DNA of 64,000 bases, taken from positions 3,224,001-3,288,000 of the forward strand of contig NC_135129.1 of the NCBI RefSeq assembly GCF_050908995.1, in the 5' to 3' direction. Shown here one piece after another: positions 11,408 through 24,193 of this stretch (position 1 is the stretch's first letter; each line of letters begins with the position of its first letter). This DNA is from Andrena cerasifolii (lineage: Eukaryota; Arthropoda; Insecta; Hymenoptera; Andrenidae). The translations under genes and the position numbers were made by a program. The notes beneath the pieces are model-generated. The model worked only from the letters and a program-made list of their open reading frames with translations. It was not told the origin of the DNA and made no database searches.

Positions 11408-11808
11408 TTAAGGGGTTATGCCTAGGCAGGCGGTCGAAAAGAGGCGAATATTTGTGAATTTTTTTTGAAGAAGCGAAAGCGTATATTTTTACAGAACTTT
11501 TTGCAATTAAAAGGGCAACATTTAAAGAACATTTGGTAATTTTTTCGTAGAAAAATATTTACGTTTATAATAAAATTAAGAGCGACATCCAAGAAGCCTT
11601 TTTAAAAGTTGTTTTGGGGCTTCTTGGATGTCGCTCTTAATTTTATTATAAACGTAAATATTTTTCCACGAAAAAATTACCAAATGTTCTTTAAATGTTG
11701 CTCTTTTAATTGCAAAAAGTTCTGTAAAAATATACGCTTTCGCTTCTTCAAAAAAAATTCACAAATATTCGCCTCTTTTCGACCGCCTGACTAGGCATAA
11801 CCCCTTAA
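11408..11808 (+). mobile_element. TTAA foldback element, copy 1 (~401 bp)
   Basis: It is bounded by TTAA on each side and starts GGGGTTATGCCTAGGCAGGC. The two ~190-bp arms are inverted copies with only about three differences by eye. They surround a short loop, TTTTTAAAAGTTGTTTTGG, at ~11600. Loop polarity defines the orientation: copies 1, 2 and 3 share it, while 4, 6 and 7 are reversed. There is no coding capacity; the 61-codon frame beginning MFWGFLDVALNF is the right arm read through and recurs in other copies. The TTAA target fits piggyBac or Sola3, but TTAA could also be part of the terminus. Confidence 0.88.
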
Positions 11809-13749
11809 GGGGATCGGAAGAATTATCTGAAGATCTCTCCGTTTTCAAAAGTTCGTGCCAATGTCATTCTCGGTTTGTGAAATATTCAGAAACGTATCGA
11901 AACATTTAACGCAGCAACCCGGCGCTTTAGACGGTTGTTTCGAAGTTTCAGCTTCTTTCTTCCAGCCCCCCTAGTCCGTTGAACCCTTCCTTCCTGGGCA
12001 AGAAGCGCTCTTTGGCAGGACGAAGGGTGTATCGCCGAAAAAAAAGGGACAAGAAGAAAGAGGAAAGAAAAGAGTGAATTCTGGCGTGCTCGACCCTTAC
12101 GCGTGAATGCTCAAAGAAAGGGCACGCACATGCGTAAAATAAAGTGGACTGCATTGTTGAGGGAAATTGCCTTTGCAATCTTCAGGAGGCTGCTTCCATT
12201 CGGTCGCCACCCATGCCAGCCTGTATTTTGTCTGAGCAGAGACTACGCGTGGAATGGAGGGGGGTAGAAGCACGGATGGCTACCCTTAACCTACGATGAT
12301 ACCCTTTGAGGGCAAAATGTTATCTAGAAGGTCTCTTGTTCAGGCTGGATCCGGAACTTTAGAACGGATGAGACACAATTCTGACAAAACTGTTTAATCT
12401 GAGTAACAGGGGGGCATGGAGGAAATCGCCATGGACTCGCTATTTTGCTGATTAATGCGACGGAGGTTCTCATTACGGTACATCGGTGGAATCCGCAGTG
12501 TTCCCCGTGTATTTTCTTCGATTTTCGAAATGCGAAAAAGCGATTATTTTAACCTTCGGCATATTGATGTCGAGTACTACGAAAGCAATTAGTGTAATTT
12601 TAGGTAACTGCGAAAAAAGCATGGGAATAGGATTCACTGTTACTTTTCATGTTAAATGTGTTTGGAGTCCATTTACGTTTTACGTTTTAAGATAAAAAAA
12701 CCCAGAGCAATTTTTCAACGACTGCCATTCTCATCCAAACAATCCAATCGTTATGAAAAAAATCAGGGGTCATTTTCGAGGTCTCTAGAATGTATTCTAA
12801 TAGTTTTTTTATTTAAATTGTATTCCTGTTTTTGTGGAAATATTTTGGATTACCGTATGCCGAGAAAAAGTGAAGAAAATTTTCAAAAAATTGTAGCTTT
12901 TACAAATTTCAATATTAGAAGCTAGAAATCTGCAGAGTTGTTGTTCAGATATAATATTTTGAGAAAAAAAATAGTTTATAAATCGGCTTTGGAGGAAGGT
13001 TTTTATTTTGCACGTAGAAGGTACAGAGCATCAAAACCACCCACAGTGTCAACGAAGGGTTAAGAGGGGGTTCTCGTGTAATAGCCCCCAAAGTAACTGA
13101 TATTTATGATTTTTTTTTTTAAGAAATTATTGTTAATATTGGATTACACTGTGTTGGGGTATAAGGAGGCATCTTTAAACTTACAGATTTTTTTTATGTT
13201 GATCTTTCTTATTATTTATTAATTATTGTGGAATCTTGGAATCCCCATTTCCGATGGAATTCGTGTATTCCGCTTGCCGTTTCTCACTTTGACACGTCTT
13301 ACAAAATAGTAGGCTACAACTCCGCTATTTTTCCGAATTCGACCTTAAAATTTTGGGAGTATATTTTGAAATATTGTACTTTCAATTTACCAAGAAAAAC
13401 GAAAAATCGATTCTTTGAACCTGTTACACGAAAATCCCTCCTTAATATCTAGAAGAGTTTTAGTTCGATTAAGTTTTCTGAACAGTAAATAGTTTCTTTA
13501 AAGCTGAATTTAGAAAGTATAAGATTTTTGTAACTTTTCATTTTCACGTTGCACATAAACCACTTTCTTCTGTTTGTTCGTTGCACGGTTCGATTCATGA
13601 AACGAGTACTGAAGAAAGAATAAAAAATACCAGAAAACATTTTCGATCGTATCATTTTTTTTATTTGTGACTCTCTTCAATCAACTATCTACCAAATAAT
13701 ATGAGAAGAAAGTAGAGTGAACATGATTATGTGTGTTAGAGGATCCTCG
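11809..13749. other. non-coding stretch
   Basis: It includes a purine-rich patch at 12035-12075. Short open frames around 12486-12925 have no recognisable similarity and no splice context that I trust. Confidence 0.55.
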
Positions 13750-13938
13750 TTTTATTTCACTAAAATATTATTTCATTATTAAATATTATTATTAAATATT
13801 ATTTCATTATTAAATATTATTATTAAATATTATTTCATTATTAAATATTATTATTAAATATTTTTTCATTCTTAAATATTATTATTAAATATTATTTTAG
13901 TGGAAAAATAATATTTAATAATAATATTTAATAAATCT
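13750..13938. repeat. ATT-rich minisatellite inside a small inverted repeat
   Basis: Units of about 36 bases (CATTATTAAATATTATTATT and variants) repeat three to four times. The block is bracketed by inverted ends: CACTAAAATATTATTT near 13758 and AATATTATTTTAGTG near 13893. The last part is the inverse of the repeat unit, so the whole can fold back. Confidence 0.75.
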
Positions 13939-14046
13939 AAGAAACCGCATTTGTTACAATCTTACTTATATCAATTTATATGTAAAAAACAATTTACTTT
14001 TTGTATGTATATCTTCACTTCCTTTCGGTAATAAGATACTTTCAGA

Positions 14047-14312
14047 AAAGGGCGGATCCAGAGGGGGGCGATAGGGGCGATCACCCCTCCCACCCCCCAA
14101 GTATAATAAAATAGAAAACTATTATCCCATTATGTATTATTCTGTATAAATAATTAATGTGAATTTAATTATTTAGGCTATAGTATCAGATAGAGATATT
14201 AAGACATAAGTTACAAGCAAATTTTAAATCTTGTAAAAGAGGGTTGAAAAATGTACTTATATACTTTTACATATTTCGCCCCCTCCGAGAAAGGCTCCCG
14301 AATCCGCCTCTG
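14047..14312. mobile_element. non-autonomous hAT-type element with 8-bp target duplication
   Basis: It is flanked by a perfect CTTTCAGA at 14039-14046 and 14313-14320. The left end is AAAGGGCGGATCC and the right end is the complement of CAGAGGCGGATTC. The G-rich and C-rich subterminal blocks (AGGGGGGCGA on the left, TCGCCCCCTCC on the right) oppose each other. It is 266 bp long with no coding sequence. The first base of the left end appears mutated from C to A. Confidence 0.78.
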
Positions 14313-14320
14313 CTTTCAGA

Positions 14321-16056
14321 CTGGCTATCAGCGGAAGCGCTTTTATTTTAAGTTTACAGTTCGACGAGCAATAAAACGCGTGCGCGCGTAAAGGAAGAGG
14401 AATATAGCGAAATAAGCGAAGAACGTTCCCCCTAAATCGTATTGCAAGACGCGTTAGCAAGAATTTTCAGTATTCACGGAAGGAACGATCGCTAGAGGTA
14501 GAAAGCGCTTTACCTGCACGGTTTGTTGTAATCTGAAACCGTGGAAATGAAAGCGTTCTGGGAGGGGAAGGAGGCCTTTATGATACAGCGGAGGAGGTTC
14601 TACAATCATCAAGCATGGTCGTCGTTTGTCGTTCACGCGAGAAACGTCTGCATGAACACGCCGTACACACGAGGAAATCCATTTCCTTCATTTCTCTAGG
14701 CGAGTTCAAATGAGAGTGGAATTTCGATTTTTAATCGTCCAGAAGTAAAATGTGTTTTGAAACCGCACGCTTTCGATACCCAGCATTTTCCGTAACGATT
14801 CATTCCTCGTTTCGGCATTTCGGCGATCCACCGAGATTCAATGTTTTATTATTCAACAGATATCGCTGAAAATCTTGTGGATCTTTGGTAAATTCTGGTT
14901 CTTTTACTTGTAATATCGCGAGAGTTATGTATCAGTGTTTCAAAACGTGGAAAATATTTTGTTAGAAATTAGCGTTTCGCGAATAGCCACAATTGCAAAA
15001 CAGATTTGCAATTTGTCCATTGGAATTCTGAAACACGATTTCGTCCCCAATTCTGAATTTAAGGTAATCACGTGTCTCCAATTTTCGGTAATAGTCCCCG
15101 ATTCTGTATTTATTTTTTAAAGTTCTAAACTAATTAATATGAAACCGAAGCCACGAGTTTGCTATTAAAATTCTACTAATTTGCCAGCAGTATAACCGAG
15201 TTCACGAGGAGTAGAGGTGGGCCCTAAAAAAAAACGCAGGGTTCTGGAAACCCCAAGAAGAAAATGCTCTCCTTACTCTAGTTACATATTCCTTACATAT
15301 ACGCACATTTTATTTTATAGATTTGTAATAATTATAAACATGCACTCTCTGTTTCAAGCAAGCCTTTTTTTATTTAATGGGTATATAATAATGTTTCTCT
15401 GTTCAATAAAGAAATAAGTAAATCAATATTTATTAGCACTATGAATAAGTAACGCGATTAAAGTATCATCTCTCCAAGTTATCGAAAGGTTCTACTTCTA
15501 AAGCCAATTGATAACAAATTTCTGCTTATCTAGAGAGGAATCTAGATGTGAAACCGAACGATGTTTAGCGTCTTCGATCTTTTTAATCACTTAAACAGTG
15601 GGGTTGTACCTAATGGTCAAAGTAATAGTTCCAGCGTGCCATAAGGGCGCAATTCCCGTGACAATCACCCACCAGTATTAAAAAAATGAAAAAAAAGGAG
15701 AATGGGAAATCCCATTTGGTAACATCGGGCGGACAGATTCTGATTAGTCTCGCGGGAACGTGAAATTCGTTTGCTTTTACTCAGAATGAACACGTGCAGT
15801 CGGAATGTATGTAATTAACAGGATCATTTAAACTTATTAGAATTTTCCTGGCAACTTTTTCTAACGAGATTAGGTATTGTAGATATATCATATCAATTTG
15901 ATACTTTATAGATAATAATGTATTTATATTAATTTCTATGGAACTGCAACCATCGTTAAACTGGTAATCACGTTTTTAGAACTATGCACTACAATCTCCC
16001 ATTTCATATAAACTGTGTTTTTTTTCTAATGCCAAAATTAATTAGAGGATTCCCCA
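14321..16056. other. non-coding stretch
   Basis: It is GC-richer at 14320-14640 and AT-rich after that. No exon or RNA gene is recognised. Confidence 0.55.
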
Positions 16057-16458
16057 TTAAGGGGTTATGCCTAGTCAGGCGGTCGAAAAGAGGCGAATAT
16101 TTGTGAATTTTTTTTGAAGAAGCGAAAGCGTGTATTTTTACAGAACTTTTTGCAATTAAAAGAGCAACATTTAAAGAACATTTGGTATTTTTTTCGGAGA
16201 AAAATATTTACGTTTATAATAAAATTAAAAGCGACATCCAAGAAGCCTTTTTAAAAAGTTGTTTTGGGGCTTCTTGGATGTCGCTCTTAATTTTATTATA
16301 AACGTAAATATTTTTCTACGAAAAAATTACCGAATGTTCTTTAAATGTTGCTCTTTTAACTGCAAAAAGTTCTGTAAGAATATATGCTTCCGCTTTTTCA
16401 AAAAAAATTCACGAACATTCGCCTCTTTTCGGCCGCCTGACTAGGCATAACCCCTTAA
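16057..16458 (+). mobile_element. TTAA foldback element, copy 2 (~402 bp)
   Basis: It has the same architecture as copy 1, with TTAA at 16057 and 16455 and the terminus GGGGTTATGCCTAGTCAGGC. The loop TTTTTAAAAAGTTGTTTT is in the same polarity as copy 1. The arms differ at a handful of sites. Its right end directly abuts a different foldback element beginning at 16461. Confidence 0.88.
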
Positions 16459-16460
16459 GG

Positions 16461-16856
16461 CGGAGCGATACTATATAGGCGAAAATTTAAATTTGAATTT
16501 TCAGTTGTCCTGGGTGCGGGATAGTTGTCTTTCGATTAACCAAACACAACTGTACAAAATTTTTGGAAAAATATTCATATTTGCAGGTTCCTTTTTCTCT
16601 TAAAAATGTAACAAATAAGATTCACATTGTGAATTTTCACATTTTTGCAGGTTCCTTTTCCTCTTAAAAATGTAAAAAATTCATAATGTGAATCTTACTT
16701 TTTACATTTTTAAGAGAAAAGGGAACCTGCGGACATGAATATTTTTCCAATTTTTTTATACAGTTGTGTTTGGCAAATCAAAAGGCATCTAAGTATCCCG
16801 CACCCAGACCAACTGAAAATTCAAATTTAAATTTTCGCCTATATAGTATCGCTCCG
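16461..16856. repeat. second foldback element abutting copy 2
   Basis: The inverted arms begin CGGAGCGATACTATATAGGC and are mirrored at 16837-16856. They continue inward through AAATTTAAATTTGAATTTTC and a CCTGGGTGCGGGA block. The centre has its own structure: the phrase GCAGGTTCCTTTT...TCTTAAAAATGTAA occurs twice directly (about 16585 and 16651) and once inverted (about 16706). It has no open frame of note and no target duplication that I can define, because the left flank is the end of copy 2. Confidence 0.82.
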
Positions 16857-17730
16857 ACCTATTCACCATTTCTTGATTTGCTAATTTTTCGCTGTTCCCT
16901 TTCCATAGTTATCGCTACACGCTTTCGCTTTGATGCCGTTGGGTCATTCCACATCTAATTGATGACTTTTAGAGCCAAAGTCACTCGAAGCTCGTGATAT
17001 ACAACAGTACCACCTCCCGCATAAAAAAAAACCAATGTGACCTTATAACTCGTAAAAAGCTCGAGACCCACAAAAAATTCAACTTCAGCTATTCGACACG
17101 AAGCCATTGAAGAAAATATGTTTTTCCGGGAGAAGATTTCTGTAACATGAAAACCAAGGCTTCTTTAGGTAACATGTTATGCTGACCCACTCTCTGTATT
17201 AGACTATCCGATTTATCGAATGATGCAGGCTCTGTTGTAGCTGTAAGGTAAAGGAGTTTTACATATCTGTGACACTCGGCTACTTGAGGACTCAGCTCCA
17301 AAAAAAGGGGGATGATAAGTCGTGGAGGGCCTTGGGAGGTGTCGGGAAGGTTATGTAACTTTTGAGGTTTCACGGTCCGTCGTGTTTTACATTTGGGGCG
17401 GCGGATTTTTATCGGCGAGCCACTCCCGTGGAAGGATATGCTACCTTGGGAGAATTTATTAAAGCACACAGCTCGTGCATCCCCTATTCTACCGCGCTGA
17501 GGGAGTAAACCCGACACTGGCCGCGCGCGGTCTGTAAAATCATGTCGGTTTTTTTCCATTCGCTTCGGTCAGTTTATGTCTTTCCAACGCGGCGTGTCTT
17601 CCGAGTGCTGCGGTAAGGAGGATTTATTGCATCGAAATCGGACCTTCCCTCGATTCATTAGGGCATTTGAATCTCGGGTTCCAAAAGTGCCTTTCGAATT
17701 CAATAAATAGAGTTGTGAGTTTCATGTACT
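16857..17730. other. stretch with an unrecognised open frame
   Basis: On the - strand, 17089-17559 is open for 156 codons. The predicted product has mixed composition and no motif I recognise. The segment is GC-richer than its surroundings (17380-17560), which by itself lengthens chance open frames. I do not call it a gene. Confidence 0.4.
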
Positions 17731-17734
17731 CATT

Positions 17735-18190
17735 CTAATCTTACTAATGTCATAAATGCGAAGGTGTGTTTGGATGTTTGGATGTTTGTTACTCAACTAC
17801 GCAATGGATCTTTCTGAAATTTTGTACAGACGTAGTCTAGGACCAGGAGTAACAAATATTTTATTTTTATTTTACTTTATTATACGGATGACTCCTTTTG
17901 TATAGAAAGGTTTACAAAGTATTGTAAGGAAATAAATTAATGAAACGTTATTCAGACACTGTGTTGGTGGCCACGATTTATCGCGCTTGTACTTTGAAGA
18001 AAGTAAGTGGTAATTCAAAGAAGTTCAGTCTGTCAGCATAGGTATTAGCTAGCTTGGACGCCCTAGTAGCCGGATCGGTTTTGTCAAAAAGAGGTAGAAT
18101 ATAATTTAGGCTTAGGCAGAGGAAAGCTCCTGACTCGTCTTTCAGGTGCATTTAAATTAGTATAGGATACTTTTTATCCCGATTTTTTTA
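17735..18190. repeat. diverged dispersed-repeat pieces
   Basis: TACTAATGTCATAAATGCGA followed by a GTTTGGATGTTTGGATGTTT run near 17741-17790, and GGATACTTTTTATCCCGATT near 18168, are phrases I know as parts of one abundant insect DNA repeat (see 27330 for another GGATACTTTTTATCC). The order is right for one element with a decayed or expanded middle. The class is not resolved. Confidence 0.35.
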
Positions 18191-19171
18191 ACCGATCTGG
18201 AGCAAATTTTGCATAATTAATACTCTCTAGATCCCTGCGGAAAATATGGACTACCATGAAATCTGGACATTCTACCTCTTCCCCCTTATTTCGCCCCCTT
18301 GACACTCTGTGACAATCGAACTTACAATCTACTTCGTCCATACTGGGATATTTGCTTATGTAAAGCTGTGATTTGGCTTGAATGCATTGCAATGTATGCA
18401 GGATACTTTTCGAAATTGTTATTGACACCGCAGATTTTGCGAGGTATGATCAGAAATTTAACACTGGGAATCTTTATGGTTTACGGATATTCATATGACC
18501 AAGTTTCTTTCACAGACGTGATAGTGTATTTGATCTGAATGAAAGATGATACTATGCTGCTATCTAGCAACATAAATGAAGCTTCCTCAAAATGATATTA
18601 GCAAAAGTGAAGAAAAAATTGTTAAGTCTACGTTATTTCCTTCTTCCTTAACGTTCTGAACCTATTACTTCGGCTTGGGCGGAATGAAATTCTCAGAACC
18701 GTGAAACTGCAAAAAACCGCGCGGATGTTACTCCACAGGAGTCCAACTGGCCTGGACTCGGTTCGAGAAGCTTGCAGTGCGGTAACAGAGCACAAGGGGG
18801 AGGCAAAAAAGCGAGTCGATACGCACGCTGCAAGTGGAATGTACAAAAGAGATCAAATTGACTTCCGCTCATTCTTTTAGAGGACACACAACACCGATCC
18901 CTTTAAAATGCGAAAAGGGCGGGAAAGGGGTGCGACAGAGAATATATGAGGATAAAAGGATTGACAGAGGGGTGGTTGAACACGGCGCGTGGGCCAAATC
19001 ACCGAACTAGCTGGACGAAATTCGAAATGAAGGACCGTGAAAAAAAATCTTACTTCCTTTAAACAAAATAATTGTTTCCTGTAACATTTTCCGTGGGTAT
19101 CATCAAAAGGGACGCAGACATTTTAGGTGCTTTAGTTACAAAGAACACTAAGCATAGACACGTTTCTCAAA
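18191..19171. other. non-coding stretch
   Basis: Short overlapping frames at 18630-18890 have no recognisable product. No RNA gene is seen. Confidence 0.5.
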
Positions 19172-19563
19172 TTAAGGGGTTATACCTAGTCAGGCGGCCG
19201 AAAAGAGGCGAATATTTGTGAATTTTTTTTTAAAAAGCGGAAGCATATATTTTTACAGAACTTATTGCACTTTAAAGAGCAACATATAAAGAACATTTGG
19301 TAATTTTTTTGTAGAAAAATATTTACGTTTATAATAAAATTAAAAGCGACATCCAAGAAGCCTTTTTAAAAAGTTGTTTTGGGGCTTCTTGGATGTCGCT
19401 CTTAATTTTATTATAAACGTAAATATTTTTCTACGAAAAAATTACCAAATGTTCTTTAAACGTTGCTCTTTAAAGTGCAAAAAGTTCTGTAAGAATATTT
19501 GCTTCCGCGTTTTCAAAAAAAATTCACAAACATTCGCCCCTTTTCTGCCTCCTGACTAGGCAT
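19172..19563 (+). mobile_element. TTAA foldback element, copy 3 (right end truncated)
   Basis: It begins with TTAA and GGGGTTATACCTAGTCAGGC, and the arms and loop match copies 1 and 2. The right arm stops at CTGACTAGGCAT and lacks the final ~10 bases including TTAA. Both arms share private changes (CACTTTAAAGAGCAAC where most copies have CAATTAAAAGAGCAAC), so the two arms diverged together. Confidence 0.86.
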
Positions 19564-20904
19564 CTTTATAGACACACCACGGTCATTAGGCTTTATAAAA
19601 TGAATTTATTCTTATATTTTCGGTCGTCTCGGGCCCTCTTCCATAACTTGAAATACAAATCCCGGTAGATTTTATCTGCGATTTGGTCGGTTAGCGAGGC
19701 AGATGAAAGGAGAGGTAGAGGAGACGAGGCAGAATACAATATCCTGTCTCTCTGTCTGCTCTTCCGTGGACAGAAACGGGACGCCATCGGGGTAAAGAGG
19801 GACCAACGAATAAGTAGGAAAGCAGTAGGCAATAGAAAGGGAAAGGTGGACAATTTCACGGGCGCGGAATACACCCTGGGTATGTATCATGCAAAACTAC
19901 CCTTCTCTCTCCTGCCTATTCTTCTCGATATTTACTGTGCTTTTCTCTTCTATTTTTCATCTTGTCTACGTATGTCCCCTACCCCCCTTCACCATTTCTT
20001 TCTGACTCGTACTTCGTCTCCCATCGGAGTGTCCCGCCTATCGCGTCTTTCTTTCCACCCGCGGCTTTTTATCTTTCGTCTTGCTCCGTCTCACGCGTCC
20101 TCTTCTCGCCCCGTCTTTCTCCGCACACAAGTTCATCATTGTCTTTGTCTCTGTACCGCGCTATCCTTCCGCCCACCCCTATCACGCTGCGTCGGCTCAC
20201 CTAGCGTTATAGAACGCTGTGTCGGCGTGGAACACCTCATCGCAAAACACGCCAACCTCCCTCGCCTCCGAGGTGAGACGAGAGAAGATGTACGCCTGGT
20301 ACACGCGTGCAGCGTGCCCCCGCCGTGCTCTGTCTGTGTCAGGGGCTGCGCGAAATTTTGGCCGGGCCATGGATGACGGGCAACTGCCGGCAATAAGCTC
20401 TTCATCGTCTCCGCGCACGAGTGAAACCTTGCTGCTCATTCTGTAAGTAGTGCTTTCTCTAGTTTTCTCTATACGTATCTTGGCTGAGAATAACAGCTGT
20501 CCGGTCATGTAGAGAGTTGTAAAAAAAAGTTCACGACTTGTGTGGCAGATAGTGCTTGTCAAACTGGCGATGAGTAGAAACGCAAGTCGAGAACTCAACC
20601 GGTTTTGAGTTACAAATGATTTTGTATGTAGTAACGTGAGTGATTTACTACTTAGCTTCTATGTCTGGCATGTGGCATGGAAATAAAGGATTATGTTCCC
20701 AGATTCTTACCTGGATGTCTACAAAAGGTGTTTTAGGTTTCCTTAGTCCACTTCCATACATGCTTAACACCTTTTCTAAGTCGCGAACTCTTTTGAAAGT
20801 CCCAGGTCGGAATTTCGGCACAAATTCAAAGGTTCCTAACAAAGTTTGCAAAATTCAGTGACAAAATGCACATGCTTTTTAAAAATATAAGCTTGAATCT
20901 CTAT
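19564..20904. other. GC- and CpG-richer block without a supported gene
   Basis: From ~19960 to ~20440 the + strand is pyrimidine-rich and CpG-rich. This gives overlapping open frames of 75-176 codons in several frames on both strands. Their products are low-complexity (Ser/Arg/Pro) and unrecognised. The block could be a promoter, an enhancer or a first-exon region of an unidentified transcript. Confidence 0.4.
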
Positions 20905-21307
20905 AAGGAGAGCTGCCACCTTGGACGCATGAAAATTATAGGTTTATTTAACAATTTTTTCTTCTAAATAATGAACTGAATAGCAAATCTTATTAATGGC
21001 ATTTATTATACATCTAGTGAAGATTAAAAATAAAAATTCTCAACAAAATCGCGGTGCTAGAGCCGCTGCGTGGATCCTTTACGATTGACTCGCCAATCGG
21101 CAATCGATTGACCTGAAATTTTAAGGGAATCTTTCTTTTACGTGAATCTAAAGAAGTACTTAGGGATTTCAAGATTGTTTGAAAATATATTTTTTTACAG
21201 ACATTTTTGTAACCTAATTTTCTGGTAAAGATCAGAATCTTTTAAGAAAAAAGGAAAATGCTAAATACACCTATGATTTACATGCGTCCAAGGTGGCACC
21301 TTCCCTT
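20905..21307. repeat. element with ~38-bp inverted termini
   Basis: GCTGCCACCTTGGACGCATG at 20912 is mirrored by CATGCGTCCAAGGTGGCACC at 21281-21300. The match continues a few bases outward (AAGGAGA against AAGGGAA) and inward (TATAGGT). The ~330-bp interior is AT-rich. No coding sequence is present, and no clear target duplication was found. Confidence 0.72.
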
Positions 21308-24185
21308 AAGACGTCCAATAACCTGTTGTCTTAAAAGTTCCACTGAAGGTTTACCAAAATACGAAAATGTCATAACTTTATCATTAATTACTAAGAAAAT
21401 AACTCAACACTTCGCGAGATTCTTTCTGTCTACACTTTGATAAAATTAGAGGTAAATTAGTTTATCAACTCCGTTCCTTTAAACTCGCCAAATTGCAGTA
21501 AACACTATTACCCAGTTACAAAAATATTAGTAAAAGGAGGGGTTATTATGTAGCAGTCAAGAATTACATTAACTAGGTATACTATAAATTCAAGTAATAA
21601 TTTTCCTTCGGTTTCGAAGAAATTAATATTCAGGAAACTTTCAACAGACCCTTCATTCAACAATAATTCTTAAAATATTTAAATTCGGGAATTCACAATA
21701 AAATTAATATTCACTGTTTGGAAGTCTTACAATGAATGTTTCAAACAAACACGTAGCAACTAAATTACAATAAAAATGAAAATCTAAAAATTGAAACACA
21801 AACCTAACAGTATAAAACAATATCATGCGAAGATAGAACGAAATATATCAATTCAAGCTTTTCGTGCCATAAATCAGTTTCATGTGCAGATATAATGTGT
21901 ACTCCACAATTAGAGCTACACTGGTGCCACTTATGATTTCTCAAAAATTTGCTCACACCATCTTGTTCCTCATAAAAAATACAAACAACTTTCTTATCAA
22001 ACTTTTTTCCTATCTTCAGTAGGTACTTTCCAAGGAATACAATAAAATTGATTTTTCGGTCCCTGCTCTTTTCGTAAACATTAGTTAATTCAGATAAAAA
22101 AAACACCTGTCGAATATTTTCGAAAATTCTGTTCAAGTTTGATGAAAATCCGAGCGTCTGAACTGCCTACTTAGTCTCTTGTTAGCGCTTCTTCAGCGAT
22201 AGTATACTTCACTGTAATTCAGGGTTCATCTTTAGTCGAGTGATAATGTTTCAGCAATGGATGCCAAATTACGTGGAAGATGTCGTGAAATTTAGCACCA
22301 CGGCTAAGAATTTTCCCAGTAATGGACTTGTCTATTACGCTGGTCCTGAAACTCGTTGTTTCGCAGGCAGTAGTAACAGAGTCGATGTAATCAGACCGGG
22401 CCGTTCGGGTAAGTGGGCAAGGATTAGTTGTCCGGTTAGCAGTAATGGACTTTCCATACTCAGGTGGCGTAGTCTAGGAAACTGATGACCGTTTCCTGGG
22501 GAAGAAGATGCTGCGGAAGACTTGAAAATTCGCCTATCGCTTATGAATTCCTTCAATTTCTACCCCCAATACCGTCTCGCTTTTTAATTATGGGCTTCAG
22601 GTAGGATTTCTGTACAAATGTCACCCAACTGTTCTACGCTGATTTTAATGAAACTGGGCATGGAAGTAGAGTACCTAAAAATATTACGCATACATTTTTT
22701 TTTAGCGGTGGAAACTGTGTAGTCGAATAACTCGAAAATGACTGTGTAGATTGAAAATGATATTGAGGGTCTACATCGATTATTTATTCAAGAATATAAG
22801 ATGATAATGTAGAGACGAAAGAGGCACGTGGAAGTAAGTCGAAATATTCGGAATAAATCTTTTTACGAGGATTCCGTTTTGAGGAAAGCGGCTTTAAAAT
22901 TTTATCGGTCATGCGCGCAGCGCGCACCTCGATTTAACATATCCGAGTACGGCTAAGTAGACTTCCACTCGTTTTTGTATTTAAAAGAAGCTTATACCAA
23001 TATAAGCTTCTTCTCCAAAGCAAGGGAGTAGTATTTATTTTTGATTTTCTTCGTGAATATCGAACCTCACCTATCTTGATTTTCATTAATAAATTGTAGC
23101 ACAAATGATCTGAATTTGGTCAAAGTAAAGAAAAAAATACTGTAGCATTTGAACAATTGGAAATTGATTATTTCAAAATGTTATCGACAGAGGGGATAAT
23201 ATTTTTATAAATATCTATATCGCGCACAACAATTTGTTTCATTTAATTGTTGTGGAAAATAAACTAGAACTCCTTTAATTAATATAATCAAATACCTATG
23301 AAATAAGTCTTCATTTATGTGAACAATTTTGAGGATATGTGTGTGTCCAAATAAGAATGGAAAATTTTGTATATTTTTAATAGGAGTTTCACTCGGTGGT
23401 GTAAAGGTGTAATAATGGAAATCGAAAAAGAAAAAGGATAAGCACTTTCCGAGGCTCTCAAACGCACGTTTGAAACGCTGTTAGCATTAGGTCTGTTCAG
23501 CAAAACAGGATTATGTTTCTCGGCTTCGCGGGAGGCAAAAGAAGAGATATATGTCGTGTTTGTTCTGACAGGATACTCGTCCATCCACAAAAACCTTCCG
23601 AAACGGTTCTCCAGACTGATCTACATCTCAGTGTGTCCGCCCATCAAGCGAACAAATTTCTTATTCCGATTTCAAAATGCTGCAGGTTCTCTCTGCTCCT
23701 TGATGCTCAACGAGGAGGAGGCGGAAAAAATTCCTTAACTGTACGATTCACTAGCAATGATTCTAAAAAGAAGTTATTAATATTATATATTAAAGAATAT
23801 TTCGAGAAGTGCAATGATTAGTTTTCTAATATTCCATTTTAACACTCATTTAAATATCTGTGGAATCCGAAATATATTCGCTATATTTAAATTTTGCATA
23901 AAAATATTTGCTACAAATTTGCTAATTTTGTGGGGGGTGGCGTTTCTCCTTAGAAATCACCATTCTTTCGAATATTGTCAAAAAATAGTCGGTACATTTA
24001 AACAAATACATCTGTCCTTGAAATCACCTTCACTCCTCCATCCACAATATGTTAATACGAACTATAAAATCATGTACCTTTCTCCAATATTTCTGCTCAT
24101 TAAAAACAGGTGCATATAACGATAATCCAATTTTTCAAAGCGATAAATTTACTTGACCTCTTATAACTGAGCATTATGTAATTTT
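21308..24185. other. non-coding stretch
   Basis: It is AT-rich, with a small perfect hairpin at 22985-23012 (12-bp stem AAGAAGCTTATA, 4-base loop). The 110-codon - strand frame at 21804-22136 is unrecognised. Nothing else is supported. Confidence 0.5.
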
Positions 24186-24193
24186 ATGTATAG

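Noticed and set aside
11609..11794. Repeated ~61-codon frames starting MFWGFLDVALNF (also at 16259, 19374 and on the - strand at 36177)
   Set aside because: They are the right arm of the TTAA foldback read in one frame. They recur only because the element recurs.
17089..17559. 156-codon - strand open frame
   Set aside because: No recognisable domain, splice context or neighbour. It lies in a GC-richer patch where long frames arise by chance. Conservation or transcripts would be needed.
19846..20376. 176-codon frame and its overlapping partners on both strands
   Set aside because: Several frames are open at once over a pyrimidine- and CpG-rich tract, which is a compositional effect.
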